Below, in pieces: positions 15,557-23,822 of a stretch of DNA of 27,335 nucleotides. Position 1 is the stretch's first letter, and each line of letters starts with the position of its first letter. Origin of the DNA: CAVZRC01 sp052148775. Its GTDB lineage: Bacteria > Planctomycetota > Planctomycetia > Isosphaerales > Isosphaeraceae. The notes under the pieces are model-generated. The model saw only the letters and a program-made list of their open reading frames with translations. It searched no databases and was not told the origin of the DNA. The position numbers and the translations under genes are program-made. The stretch lies in NCBI GenBank assembly GCA_052148775.1, contig JBKQHM010000685.1, positions 1-27,335 on the forward strand, in the 5' to 3' direction.

Positions 15557-15571
15557 TAGACGACCGGTCTA
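15557..15571. promoter_or_regulatory. TetR operator copy 2, upstream of the RND permease
   Basis: The sequence is identical over 15 bases to the operator before tetR, and the identity continues into the following CTAT, so the predicted -10 box TACTAT (15570-15575) is repeated too. The -35 region here overlaps the end of the inverted repeat and is weak. The start codon of the permease lies 47 bases downstream. Confidence 0.8.
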
Positions 15572-15618
15572 CTATTATGTTGGTTGAGATGAACCCGGCC
15601 GCCGCGAGGTGAGAGCCC

Positions 15619-18600
15619 ATGTGGATCGTGCAACTGGCGCTGAGGCGCACGTATACGTTCGTGGTGATGGCCTTGCTGATCGCGGCCGTGAGCGGCGTGG
15701 CGATCAACCGGATGTCGACGGACATCTTCCCCGAGATCAACATCCCGGTGGTCAGCGTGGTCTGGCAGTTCACGGGCATGCCGGCCGACGAGATCGAGCG
15801 GCGGATCATCCTGCCCAACGAGCGGGTGCTGACGACGTCGGTCAACGACATCGAGCACATCGAGAGCCAGTCGCTGTTCGGCGTCGGGCTGATTCGCATG
15901 TATTTTCACCCGAGTGCGCGGATCGAGGCGGCGGTGGCGCAGGTGACCGCGACCAGCCAGGCGATCCTGAAGACGATGCCACCGGGGATCAATCCGCCGT
16001 TCATCGTGCAGTACAGCGCCACGAGCGTGCCGATCATCCAGATCGCCGTCAGCAGCGAGACGCTGACCGAGCAGCAGATCTTCGACTATGCAGCCAACTT
16101 CATCATCCAGCGGCTCGGGACCGTGCAGGGGGCCCGCGTGCCGCAGCCATGGGGCGGCAAGTGGCCACAGGTCATGGTGGACCTGGACCTCGATCAACTT
16201 TATGCGCGCGGGCTCTCGCCGCAGGACATCCAGACGGCGATCAACAGCCAGAACCTGATCATCCCGGCCGGGACGGCCAAGATCGGCGACCGCGAATACT
16301 ACGTCAAGCTGAACAGCAGCCCGGATCTGGTCGCCGCGTTCGACGACATCCCGGTCAAGTCGATCGGCGGCGTGCCGGTCTACGTTAAGGACGTGGCCAA
16401 CGTCCGGATGGGCTCGATGGTGCAGACGAACGTCGTGCGTCGGGACGGGCGTCGCGCGGTGCTGATGACGATCCTCAAGGGGGAAGGGTCCTCCACGCTG
16501 AACGTGGTCAACCGCGTGCGGGCGGCGTTGCCGTCGATCCAGGCACAACTCCCGCCCGAGCTGAAGCTCGACCTGCTCTTCGACCAGTCGGTCTTCGTCC
16601 GCGCGGCCGTCGAGGGGGTCTTGAAGGAAGGGGCGATCGCGGCCGGGTTGACGGCGTTGATGATCCTCTTGTTCCTGGGCTCCTGGCGGAGCACGCTGAT
16701 CGTCGCCGTCTCCATCCCGCTGTCGATCCTCACCGGGATCATCATCCTGTGGTCCATGGGCCAGTCGCTGAACACGATGACCCTGGGCGGGATGGCCCTG
16801 GCGGTCGGCATCCTGGTCGACGACGCGACCGTCGAGATCGAGAACGTGCACCGGAACCTCGGCATGAGGAAGCCGATCCGCCGCGCGATCCTCGATGGTG
16901 CCGCGCAGATCGCCGTGCCGGCGTTCGTGTCGACGCTGGCCATCTGCATCGTGTTCGTGCCGGTGATCTTCCTGACCGGCCCGGCGGCGTCGCTGTTCAC
17001 CCCGCTGGCGCTCTCGGTCGTCTTCTCGATGATGACCTCGTATCTCTTGTCGCGGACCCTGGTGCCAACCATGGTCCTCTACCTGCTCCCGCCCGAGGTT
17101 GAGCTGTATGCCGAAGGGGAGCATGGCGGGACCGGCGGCGGGCCGATCTGGCGAGTCCACCGGGCCTTCAACCGGCAGTTCGAACGGCTGCGGTCGCGAT
17201 ATGAGCGCGTCCTCGGGTGGGCGTTGACCCACCGTGCCTTGACGTTGACGAGCCTGCTCGGCTTCGCGATCGGCTCGATGGCGCTGGCCCCCTACATCGG
17301 GCGGGACTTCTTCCCGACGGTCGACGCGGGCCAGTTCCGGCTGCACGTCCGGGCGCCGGCCGGCACGCGCATCGAGGAGACGGAGCGGATCTTCGGGCAA
17401 GTCGAGGAGGTGATCCGCGAGGTCGTGCCGGCCCACGAGCGGGAGCTGATCCTGGATAACATGGGGATGTCGCCGTCGTTCACGGTCCGGGCCTACATCG
17501 ATAACGGGACGGTCAGCAACGCCGACGGGGAGATCCTGGTGGCGCTCAGGGAGGAGCATTCGCCGACCGCCGATTACGTGGCTCGGCTGCGGAAAGAGCT
17601 GCCCCGCCGGTTCCCCGACTGCATGTTCTTCTTCCAGCCGGCCGACATCACCAGCCAGATCCTGAACTTCGGCCTGCCCGCGCCGATCAACGTGCAGGTG
17701 GTCGGCGTCAACGGGGCGGGCAACCTGGCCGCCGCCAAGAAACTGAGCCAGGAAATCGGGAAGATTCCCGGCATCGCGGACGTGCACATCCACCAGATCA
17801 CCGACCAGCCGACCTTGCGGCTGGACGTGGATCGGGTCATGGCCTCGGAGCTGGGGCTCAGCCAGCAGAATGTGGCCGGCAGCGTGCTGGTGTCGCTCAG
17901 CTCGACCAGCCAGACGGCGCCGAACTACTGGGTCAACCCGATGAACCGGGTCAATTACGTGCTGGCCGTGCAGACGCCGCCGGATCGGATCGACACGGTC
18001 GACGCGATGATGAACACGCCGATCCTCAACGGGCAGACCGGGGCGCCCTCGTCCTCGGGGCGGGGCGGCCAGGGTCCAGGATTGCCGCCGCCGCAACTCC
18101 TGAGCAACCTGGCCGGCCTGCGGCGGACGGTCTCGGAATCGGTCGTGAGCCACTACAACGTCCAGCCGGTCTTCGAGGTGTATGCGAACGTGCAGGGGCG
18201 CGACCTGGGCGCGGTGTCGGCCGACGTGAGCCGCGTCGTCGACGCGATCCGGCCGGAACTGCCGCGTGGCAGCTCGATCGCGATCCGGGGCCAGGTCGAG
18301 AGCATGAACAGCTCGTTCAACGGGCTGGCCTTCGGGCTGGTGTTCGCGGTGTTGCTGGTCTATTTCCTGATCGTGGTCAACTTCCAGTCGTGGCTGGACC
18401 CGTTCATCATCCTCACCGCGCTGCCCGGTGCTCTGGCAGGCATCCTCTGGATGCTGTTCCTGACCCAGACGACCATCAGCGTGCCGGCCCTGATGGGCGC
18501 GATCATGTGCATCGGCGTGGCGACGGCCAATAGCATCCTGATGATCACGTTCGCGAACGACCAGCGTCGCGAGGGGCTCGACGCCCGCGATGCCGCCCTG

Positions 18601-18951
18601 GCCGCCGGCTCGACGCGGCTGCGGCCGGTCATGATGACGGCGCTGGCGATGATCGTCGGCATGCTGCCGATGTCGCTGGGCCTGGGCGAGGGGGGCGAGC
18701 AGAACGCCCCGCTGGGCCGTGCCGTGATCGGCGGCCTCCTCGTGGCCACGTTCTTCACCCTGGTCTTCGTGCCGGTCCTGTACACGGTGTTGCGACAGAA
18801 GCCGCCCGCCCCGGAGCTGACCGACGACGAGGAGCTGACAGGGTTGGACGAGGACTCGAACTTCGGGCAGGCGGATTTTCATCATTCCCCAGACGGTCGG
18901 CAGCTCGTGACGGCGAGCGAGCCCCTGGCTTCCCGGGAGGGATTATCATGA
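15619..18951 (+). CDS. RND-family efflux permease
   Basis: A 1110-residue inner-membrane exporter of the AcrB/MdtB/CzcA superfamily; GAGGTGAGAG precedes the ATG. It has the doubled architecture: TM1 at about 12-30, a large periplasmic loop, a membrane block at about 330-530 (LTALMILLFLGSWRSTLIV; GMALAVGILVDDATVEIEN), a second periplasmic loop, and a final block at about 860-1050. The proton-relay pair Asp401-Asp402 is present in TM4. The TM10 Lys of AcrB (K940) is absent: the matching site reads GVATANSIL, with Ala970 before the Asn. The substrate could be drug-like or metal; the paired TetR argues for organic compounds. A Gly/Ser/Pro-rich insert near 815-830 is unusual. The stop overlaps the adaptor start by 4 bases. 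No outer-membrane factor is in the window. Confidence 0.93.
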   Translation: MWIVQLALRRTYTFVVMALLIAAVSGVAINRMSTDIFPEINIPVVSVVWQFTGMPADEIERRIILPNERVLTTSVNDIEHIESQSLFGVGLIRMYFHPSARIEAAVAQVTATSQAILKTMPPGINPPFIVQYSATSVPIIQIAVSSETLTEQQIFDYAANFIIQRLGTVQGARVPQPWGGKWPQVMVDLDLDQLYARGLSPQDIQTAINSQNLIIPAGTAKIGDREYYVKLNSSPDLVAAFDDIPVKSIGGVPVYVKDVANVRMGSMVQTNVVRRDGRRAVLMTILKGEGSSTLNVVNRVRAALPSIQAQLPPELKLDLLFDQSVFVRAAVEGVLKEGAIAAGLTALMILLFLGSWRSTLIVAVSIPLSILTGIIILWSMGQSLNTMTLGGMALAVGILVDDATVEIENVHRNLGMRKPIRRAILDGAAQIAVPAFVSTLAICIVFVPVIFLTGPAASLFTPLALSVVFSMMTSYLLSRTLVPTMVLYLLPPEVELYAEGEHGGTGGGPIWRVHRAFNRQFERLRSRYERVLGWALTHRALTLTSLLGFAIGSMALAPYIGRDFFPTVDAGQFRLHVRAPAGTRIEETERIFGQVEEVIREVVPAHERELILDNMGMSPSFTVRAYIDNGTVSNADGEILVALREEHSPTADYVARLRKELPRRFPDCMFFFQPADITSQILNFGLPAPINVQVVGVNGAGNLAAAKKLSQEIGKIPGIADVHIHQITDQPTLRLDVDRVMASELGLSQQNVAGSVLVSLSSTSQTAPNYWVNPMNRVNYVLAVQTPPDRIDTVDAMMNTPILNGQTGAPSSSGRGGQGPGLPPPQLLSNLAGLRRTVSESVVSHYNVQPVFEVYANVQGRDLGAVSADVSRVVDAIRPELPRGSSIAIRGQVESMNSSFNGLAFGLVFAVLLVYFLIVVNFQSWLDPFIILTALPGALAGILWMLFLTQTTISVPALMGAIMCIGVATANSILMITFANDQRREGLDARDAALAAGSTRLRPVMMTALAMIVGMLPMSLGLGEGGEQNAPLGRAVIGGLLVATFFTLVFVPVLYTVLRQKPPAPELTDDEELTGLDEDSNFGQADFHHSPDGRQLVTASEPLASREGLS

Positions 18952-20231
18952 GCGACCTTGTGACGATGGGACGAATCGAGTCGGGACGGAACCACCAACC
19001 GATGACAGACCCGCTGTTGGTCGAGACAGGGTCTTCGAGCCGCGGGCGGGCCTCGTGGTGGCCGTTCGTCATCGGCATCCTGGCCGTCGGCGCTCTGGCG
19101 GGAGGGCTGGCGGCTGGTGCATTGCCGAGGATCCGTCGGGAGCGCGAGCTGAAAGCCGAGGCGGCCGAGGTCATCGCGTCGCTGCCGCGCGTCACGGTGG
19201 TGACGGCCAGAACGTCCGGCGCCGCGACCGAGCGGATCCTGCCGGGGGACTGCCATCCGCTGCTGGAGGCGTCGATCTACGCGAGGACCACGGGCTATCT
19301 CAAGTCCCGGCGCGTCGATATCGGCGACCACGTCAAGGAGGGGGAGCTGCTCGCGGAGATCGCCGCGCCGGAGGTCGACGCCCAGCTCGAACAGGCCCGC
19401 GCGACGCAGCTCCTGACGCGGGCCAACCTTGTCCGCGACCAGGCCACCGAGGAGCTCGCCGGGATCGAGCTGAATCGATCGCACAACCTGCTGGCCAGGC
19501 AGGCCGCACCGCAGCAGGAATATGACGCCTACCGGGCCCAGGCGAAGGTCGCCGCCGCCAATGTCAAGGCGACCGAGTCCACCGTCCGTGTGAATCAGGC
19601 CAATATCCAGCGGCTGGAGACCCTGCAATCCTTCCAGAGGGTGGTCGCGCCCTTCTCGGGCGTGATCACCGCCCGGAATGTCGATCCCGGCGATCTGATC
19701 TCGGCGGATAGCCCCACCGCGGCCCGGGAGCTGTTCCACCTCGTGCAGATTGACACCCTGCGCGTGTTCGTGAACGTTCCCCAGGTGTTCTCCACGGATG
19801 TGAAGGTCGGTCAGAAGGCTGTCGTCTACCGTCGGGAAGACCGCAAGCGGACCTTCGCCGGCACGGTAACGCGGACGGCCGACGCCCTGGACCCCGGCAC
19901 GCGCACCCTACTGACCGAGGTGCAGGTGGCCAATCATGGCATGGCATTACGGCCGGGCATGTATCTGCAAGTGAAGCTCGTCTTCGAGCGGGAGGTCTCC
20001 ACGGTCCTCGTCCCGGCGGCCGCACTGGCGACTCGGTCGGATGGCCCGCATTTGGCCGTGCTGGACGATCGGCATCGGGTACACGACCGGAAGGTCCAGC
20101 TCGGTCGCGACTTCGGCGCCGAGACCGAGGTCGTCGCCGACCTCGAGGCCGGCGAGACGGTCGTGATCCACCCCGGCGATGACCTGCCCGAAGGGGCCGA
20201 GCTCGACCCGATCTGCCTGCCGACGAAATAG
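18948..20231 (+). CDS. RND efflux periplasmic adaptor (membrane fusion) protein
   Basis: A 427-residue HlyD/AcrA-type adaptor that links the RND permease to an outer-membrane channel. Its ATG lies in ATGA overlapping the permease stop, so they are translated together. Residues about 35-58 are a membrane anchor or uncleaved signal (SWWPFVIGILAVGALAGGLAAG). Then come the first half of the lipoyl domain (IYARTTGYLKSRRVDIGDHVKEGELLAEIAAPEVDAQLEQA), a helical hairpin (about 145-215, with TRANLVRDQATEELAGIELN), the second lipoyl half (RVVAPFSGVITARNVDPGDLI), a beta-barrel domain (LRVFVNVPQVFSTDVKVGQKAVV) and the membrane-proximal domain (ALRPGMYLQVKL onward). There is no lipobox Cys, so it is membrane-anchored by the TM segment. 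An outer-membrane partner must be encoded elsewhere. Confidence 0.93.
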   Translation: MSDLVTMGRIESGRNHQPMTDPLLVETGSSSRGRASWWPFVIGILAVGALAGGLAAGALPRIRRERELKAEAAEVIASLPRVTVVTARTSGAATERILPGDCHPLLEASIYARTTGYLKSRRVDIGDHVKEGELLAEIAAPEVDAQLEQARATQLLTRANLVRDQATEELAGIELNRSHNLLARQAAPQQEYDAYRAQAKVAAANVKATESTVRVNQANIQRLETLQSFQRVVAPFSGVITARNVDPGDLISADSPTAARELFHLVQIDTLRVFVNVPQVFSTDVKVGQKAVVYRREDRKRTFAGTVTRTADALDPGTRTLLTEVQVANHGMALRPGMYLQVKLVFEREVSTVLVPAAALATRSDGPHLAVLDDRHRVHDRKVQLGRDFGAETEVVADLEAGETVVIHPGDDLPEGAELDPICLPTK

Positions 20232-20604
20232 TCGGCGATCCTTGTTTTGCCCGGCGGCTCAGCGCCGACCGAAGAAACGCACCATGGGACGGTCCGCCGG
20301 AGTGGGCGAGGCTTTCCTGATGGTCTCGTTCTTCCGAGACAGGCTCTAATACCACAATATCGTTGAACCAGTGTTAACCCGTAGGAAGGACAGGACTTGC
20401 GATCGACTGGTTCCCGCGCTCCCGGGGATCGTCCCAAAGTAACCCATCGGCAGGATGACAGTTCGAGAGCTCCTATGCCGCCTGCCCGATACACCAACCC
20501 GAAGCGTCAGCGAGGCTCTTTCCCAATCGTCCGCAAGGACTTGCGGCAGACCTCGCTGACGCTTCGGGTTGGTGTGGAAAGGGACCTTCACTGTCAGGGC
20601 CGAG
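20232..20604. other. Convergent intergenic region between adaptor and LEPR-like gene
   Basis: No gene is seen. Just after the adaptor stop a 7-base pair of arms, GTCGGCG (20231-20237) and CGCCGAC (20263-20269), could form a weak stem. The main element is the long inverted repeat at 20491-20575, which sits close to the end of the leftward gene and may stop transcription from both sides. Confidence 0.45.
20491..20575. repeat. Perfect 25-base inverted repeat (NPKRQRG-type planctomycete repeat)
   Basis: Arms 20491-20515 and 20551-20575 are exact reverse complements; the core is CCCGAAGCGTCAGCGAGG. Inside the 35-base spacer lies a second hairpin (CCGCAAG-GA-CTTGCGG). Translated by mistake, the arms give TNPKRQRG and SLTLRVGV, strings I recall from numerous false ORFs in planctomycete genomes. 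It lies 30 bases beyond the stop of the leftward gene, where a shared terminator would be expected. Confidence 0.9.
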
Positions 20605-21606
20605 CTAAGCTGTGCGACCCGAGGTGGTGGTCGAGCCCGTGCCGCTCGTGGTCGAGCTGCTCGAGGTGTTCTGGGGCTGGACTTGCCAGGTGCCGGCGAA
20701 GATCTGCTTGACTCCGTTGAGGGTTTGCAGCCGTGCCTCGTTGACGGTTGTCGCGACGGTGGTCTCAAAGATCTGAAGGTCGCTTCCCGGCGTCGTCGGC
20801 AGGGTGGAGGCGACTGTTTTCAACATCTGTTGAAGGCTTGTTGGGCTACTCCCAGCCACGACCTGGTAAACGAACTCCTGGATCGCACCTTGCTGCTGGG
20901 GCTCATGAGACAAGGTGACCTTGTTGGGGAGCGGGATCGGCAGGTTGTTGAAGTACCGGTCCAAGGTCACGGCGAGTTGGAGCGTGCTGGGCTGAATGTA
21001 GTTGGGAAAGATGGTGGCAGCACTGCTCTGTGCGTTGGCGGGGATAGTCGCCGTGAGGACCGTCCCCGTATTCATGGGGATGGAGCTTGATGCCGCGAGA
21101 TTGACGATGACCTGGTTGGCGGAACTGCCGATCAGTGAAAACTGGCCGATGGTCACATTCCCGACGCTAGCGGTCGCCGTCACGGGTTGACTGAACGTTC
21201 CCTCCGTTCCGAAAACCGAGGCATCGGCAACCTGAATCGTCGGGGAGCCGGCAGCATAGGGCGCTGCCACGGTGGTGGTGACGGAGACTGTGTTGGTCGA
21301 CTGCTCGTTCAGCGACGCGACGTATGCATCCACCACCGTGTTCAGCATGGTGAGGAACGCGGCGAATTGAGCGTTGATCTCTTGTGCCGGCGTCAACCGC
21401 CTCGCGGTATGAGAGCCCTTGGCACGGTGCGCCTCAGGGGCCGCATCCGGACGAGGTCGTGCGGCGGCGTGTCCGTGCCCGGCGACGGTCACCTTCCCGC
21501 CGTTGAGGAGGATCCGGTGCTCCAGGACATACGCCCCCTCGCTGGTGTCAGCAGCGGTTGGGCAGTACCGGCGGCGGTTGCGACTGTACTCGCTGGGATT
21601 AGACAT
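20605..21606 (-). CDS. Hypothetical protein with LEPR-XLL-like N-terminus
   Basis: A 333-residue protein of unknown function. Near residue 28 it carries VLEHRILLNGG, which resembles the LEPR-x-LL motif found at the start of many large planctomycete surface or secreted proteins; there is no classical signal peptide. A His/Ala/Arg-rich linker follows, then a helix (AQEINAQFAAFLTMLNTVVDAYVASL), a Thr/Val/Ser-rich region likely of beta strands (about 105-205, TVSVTTTVAAPYAAG, PTIQVADASVFG), and a helical region (about 225-310). It ends in a low-complexity Ser/Thr/Gly tail. It is the last gene of the leftward run behind the pseudopilins and the probable lipoprotein, 100 bases after the latter, so it may be a surface component or substrate of that machinery. 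That link is inference. Confidence 0.6.
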   Translation of the reverse strand: MSNPSEYSRNRRRYCPTAADTSEGAYVLEHRILLNGGKVTVAGHGHAAARPRPDAAPEAHRAKGSHTARRLTPAQEINAQFAAFLTMLNTVVDAYVASLNEQSTNTVSVTTTVAAPYAAGSPTIQVADASVFGTEGTFSQPVTATASVGNVTIGQFSLIGSSANQVIVNLAASSSIPMNTGTVLTATIPANAQSSAATIFPNYIQPSTLQLAVTLDRYFNNLPIPLPNKVTLSHEPQQQGAIQEFVYQVVAGSSPTSLQQMLKTVASTLPTTPGSDLQIFETTVATTVNEARLQTLNGVKQIFAGTWQVQPQNTSSSSTTSGTGSTTTSGRTA

Positions 21607-21706
21607 AACGGAACCTGCGCCTACCTCGAATTTGGACTCATTCCGGCCAAGAGCTGGTTATTATTGACGCCTCAGCCCGACCTCGCCAAGACCGGCCCGT
21701 CGTTGT

Positions 21707-22438
21707 TCACTGAGACGGGTTGTTATTGAACGGGGTGTAGGGGAACGGCGCATAAGGCATGTTCGGAGGATTCGGATAGGCTCGCGTCGGCGTGAAACTT
21801 GGAATCGGAGTCGTCGGGAGTCCCTCGTCGTCCGCATCCATTTCTTCGGACGGCGTTTCGTTGCTCGTGCCCTCGTCTCGAGTCTGCTTGATGTTCGGCC
21901 GCAGGCCTTCGCCTTTGAGTTCTATCGGGGGACTCGACCCGGCCCTCGGCGGGATGCCCGTCGAGAAGTTCAATCGCCGGGGCAGAGTCGAGTCGACCGG
22001 CGTATAGGCTCGCATCGCCGTGCCCAGGTTCAGCGCGACGCGCCGATGCAAATCACGCGACAGCTCGTAGTCGCCGAGGCTATCGGGACCGACTTTGATC
22101 CTCACATTGGTCAGGTTGCCCTGCGGCTTGATCGTGGTCTTGAAGCTTCGTCCGTCGGGGGTATGGCCTTTGATGCAGGTTTCGCCGTCCGGCTGATGGT
22201 CGGGCGGCCCGGCGACCTTGAATCCCATGTCGCCCAGCGCCACCATCATCGAGCTCTCCACCTGGGGTAGCGAGAACTGGTAGAGCTGCGAGGACGTGCC
22301 GCAGAAATCATAGAACGCATAGTCAGTAGGCGCCACGCCCGGGAGGTGCCCCACTGAGCGAAAGAGCCCCAGTTCGCCGCACCCGCAGAACGCCGATGAG
22401 GAGATCATCGCCACGATGAGCGGAATAATCCGTCTCAT
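21707..22438 (-). CDS. Probable lipoprotein, DUF3568-like domain
   Basis: A 243-residue protein. It begins with a signal sequence (MRRIIPLIVAMISSSAFCGC) with Cys at 18 and 20, suggesting a lipoprotein, although neither Cys has a classical LxxC lipobox. Residues about 50-140 show the pattern of a small DUF3568-like alpha/beta domain: QFSLPQVESSMMVALGDMGFKV, then KGHTPDGRSFKTTIKPQG, and NVRIKVGPDSLGDYELSRDLHRRVALNLG. The last 90 residues are Pro/Ser/Asn-rich and probably disordered (PNPPNMPYAPFPYTPFNNNP). The family call is moderate. It lies 372 bases downstream of the last pseudopilin on the same strand. Confidence 0.6.
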   Translation of the reverse strand: MRRIIPLIVAMISSSAFCGCGELGLFRSVGHLPGVAPTDYAFYDFCGTSSQLYQFSLPQVESSMMVALGDMGFKVAGPPDHQPDGETCIKGHTPDGRSFKTTIKPQGNLTNVRIKVGPDSLGDYELSRDLHRRVALNLGTAMRAYTPVDSTLPRRLNFSTGIPPRAGSSPPIELKGEGLRPNIKQTRDEGTSNETPSEEMDADDEGLPTTPIPSFTPTRAYPNPPNMPYAPFPYTPFNNNPSQ

Positions 22439-22810
22439 GACCGGTTTCGCCCCCTGAACTCCTGTGACCTACCGGCCGGGCGAGACGCGCCCTGGCCGAG
22501 CTCGATCCCCCACTCCACGCGATTCTCAGGTCCTATCTCCGTAGAAGCTCCGCGGCGTGCTCGCAGCTTCTTGGTGTTCCAGGTGACGGATTTCCGATTC
22601 CAAATTGGCGGCTTCCCACATCTGGAATCCCTCTCCTCGTCGCGGCCGAAGGCCGCGTCAGGCCCGCGCCACGCGACGAGGCGGAAACGACGGCCGTCGC
22701 CCGTCGGCTTCCTCATGTTTTTTCGGCCGATTGATCCATTTGTCTTGATTCTTTTCGAAGGATGGATCTTGCCGGTTACGCGGGTCTCGACGCGTGGGCA
22801 TCCGCGCGGC
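22439..22810. other. Intergenic region between pseudopilin and lipoprotein genes
   Basis: No convincing gene in about 370 bases. It holds the nested hairpin at 22635-22681. The promoter of the lipoprotein gene may lie here, which would split it from the pseudopilin operon. Confidence 0.45.
22635..22681. repeat. Nested hairpin in the intergenic region
   Basis: Outer arms CCTCGTCGCG (22635-22644) and CGCGACGAGG (22672-22681) are perfect reverse complements. Within them CGCGGCC-GAA-GGCCGCG (22641-22657) forms a 7-base stem with a 3-base loop. The two pairings share four bases at 22641-22644, so the full structures exclude each other unless trimmed. No T-run follows on either side. It may be a repeat or RNA structure. 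Confidence 0.6.
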
Positions 22811-23239
22811 TCATGGCCACTGCGGGGTGGCGCCGATGGCCGGCAACGGGACGCTGTAACTCCCCGGCGAGACCTGGACCTGCCAGACGCCGGAGCCCAT
22901 CGCTGGCGCGGGGCTGAACTCGACCGTGAAGTCGCTGGTGGTACAGGCCCCCGACGGCGCCGTGACCGACACCTGGACGCCGTACGTGAACAGAGTACGG
23001 CCGGGATTCCCGGGGGTCGAGGGGGTGCTGTACTGGAGCAGTTGGATGGCCTGCGCCAGGGCATTCATCGCTCCCTGGTCCCGGGTCTGTTGCAAGACCC
23101 GATTCGTCTCGACGCGGAGGAGGCTGGATGTCGTGCGGTAGACGGTGCTCCAGAGGGCGCAGAGGAGGAACAGGAAGATCAGCACGACGGTGAACGTATA
23201 TCCCCTGCGCGCGTTCGCGGGCGGATGGCCGATCATCAT
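22811..23239 (-). CDS. GspK-like minor pseudopilin or prepilin-like protein
   Basis: A 142-residue protein with a prepilin-type start: a basic leader MMIGHPPANARRG, the peptidase site G13|Y14, then a hydrophobic helix (TFTVVLIFLFLLCALWSTVY). The Glu at +5 found in most pilins is replaced by Val. GspK pseudopilins also lack Glu5 and sit at the pilus tip, and this gene is last in the row, as gspK is in many clusters. It is, however, much shorter than GspK (about 300 residues), so the identity is tentative. The C-terminal half has strand-like segments (GVQVSVTAP, DFTVEFSPA, WQVQVSPGSY) and a single Cys. Its start overlaps the previous gene's stop by 4 bases. Confidence 0.62.
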   Translation of the reverse strand: MMIGHPPANARRGYTFTVVLIFLFLLCALWSTVYRTTSSLLRVETNRVLQQTRDQGAMNALAQAIQLLQYSTPSTPGNPGRTLFTYGVQVSVTAPSGACTTSDFTVEFSPAPAMGSGVWQVQVSPGSYSVPLPAIGATPQWP

Positions 23240-23772
23240 GGACTCACACCGATCAAGGTATAGGTTGCCGTGAAGTTACGGAAGGAGATCGTAATCTGGA
23301 TGTCGACCTGGTTGGCGTTGTTCGGGTCCTGCGCGACGGAGAAGCCGGTCACGTACGCGGCGATGGTCGTCGTCACGCCGGTGGATGAGTTGGATCGGAC
23401 GAGGTGATTCCCCGAGAGCTGATAACTGATGACCACGACGTCACCGGGGCTCGCCCCCTGGAAATTCAGCAACATCACGCCGGGATTGGAAATGTCCCAG
23501 CCCATGAAGACATACTGGTTCAGGGTCCCGGTTTGTCCGGGGCTGTCGGCCAGGAAACCACCGAGATCGCAGGCGATCGATTGAGCGGCCAGGATGCCCT
23601 CTTGCGCGATCCTGGCGCGGGCCTCGACCGCGAGCGCGGGACGGGCGAACGTCGCGCAGGCCATGGCCATCAAGATCCCGAGCAAGGCCGCAAGGAAACT
23701 TGCCATGATCAGCTCGGTCATCGTAAAGCCACGGCGGCGCCGCCACGAAGCGGCTCGACCCGGTCGCATCAT
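23236..23772 (-). CDS. GspJ-like pseudopilin (prepilin N-terminal cleavage motif)
   Basis: A 178-residue prepilin. The leader from ATG 23772 is MMRPGRAASWRRRRG, cut before F16; FTMTELIMASFLAALLGILM then gives the hydrophobic assembly helix with Glu at +5. GAGGCGGG lies 3 to 10 bases before this ATG. A GTG at 23826, which would overlap the upstream stop, is possible but has no ribosome site. The globular part is strand-rich (YVFMGWDIS, DVVVISYQLSGNHLVRS, TTIAAYVTGFSVAQD, QVDIQITISFRNFTATYTLIG); this pattern, with a 'GN-LVR' turn and a late 'V--F-V' strand, is typical of GspJ or PilW-like minor pilins. It probably forms part of the pilus tip with its neighbours. Confidence 0.75.
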   Translation of the reverse strand: MMRPGRAASWRRRRGFTMTELIMASFLAALLGILMAMACATFARPALAVEARARIAQEGILAAQSIACDLGGFLADSPGQTGTLNQYVFMGWDISNPGVMLLNFQGASPGDVVVISYQLSGNHLVRSNSSTGVTTTIAAYVTGFSVAQDPNNANQVDIQITISFRNFTATYTLIGVSP

Positions 23773-23822
23773 TTCCCGCCTCGTGGTCTCATTGAAACGG
23801 ATCTCTGCGCGGTTGGGCACGA

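Noticed and set aside
15529..18885. A 1118-codon open frame on the minus strand opposite the RND permease
   Set aside because: It is a mirror of the permease codons in GC-rich DNA. Its translation is Arg/His/Asp/Gln-rich without motifs or hydrophobic segments, while the plus strand encodes a full RND protein.
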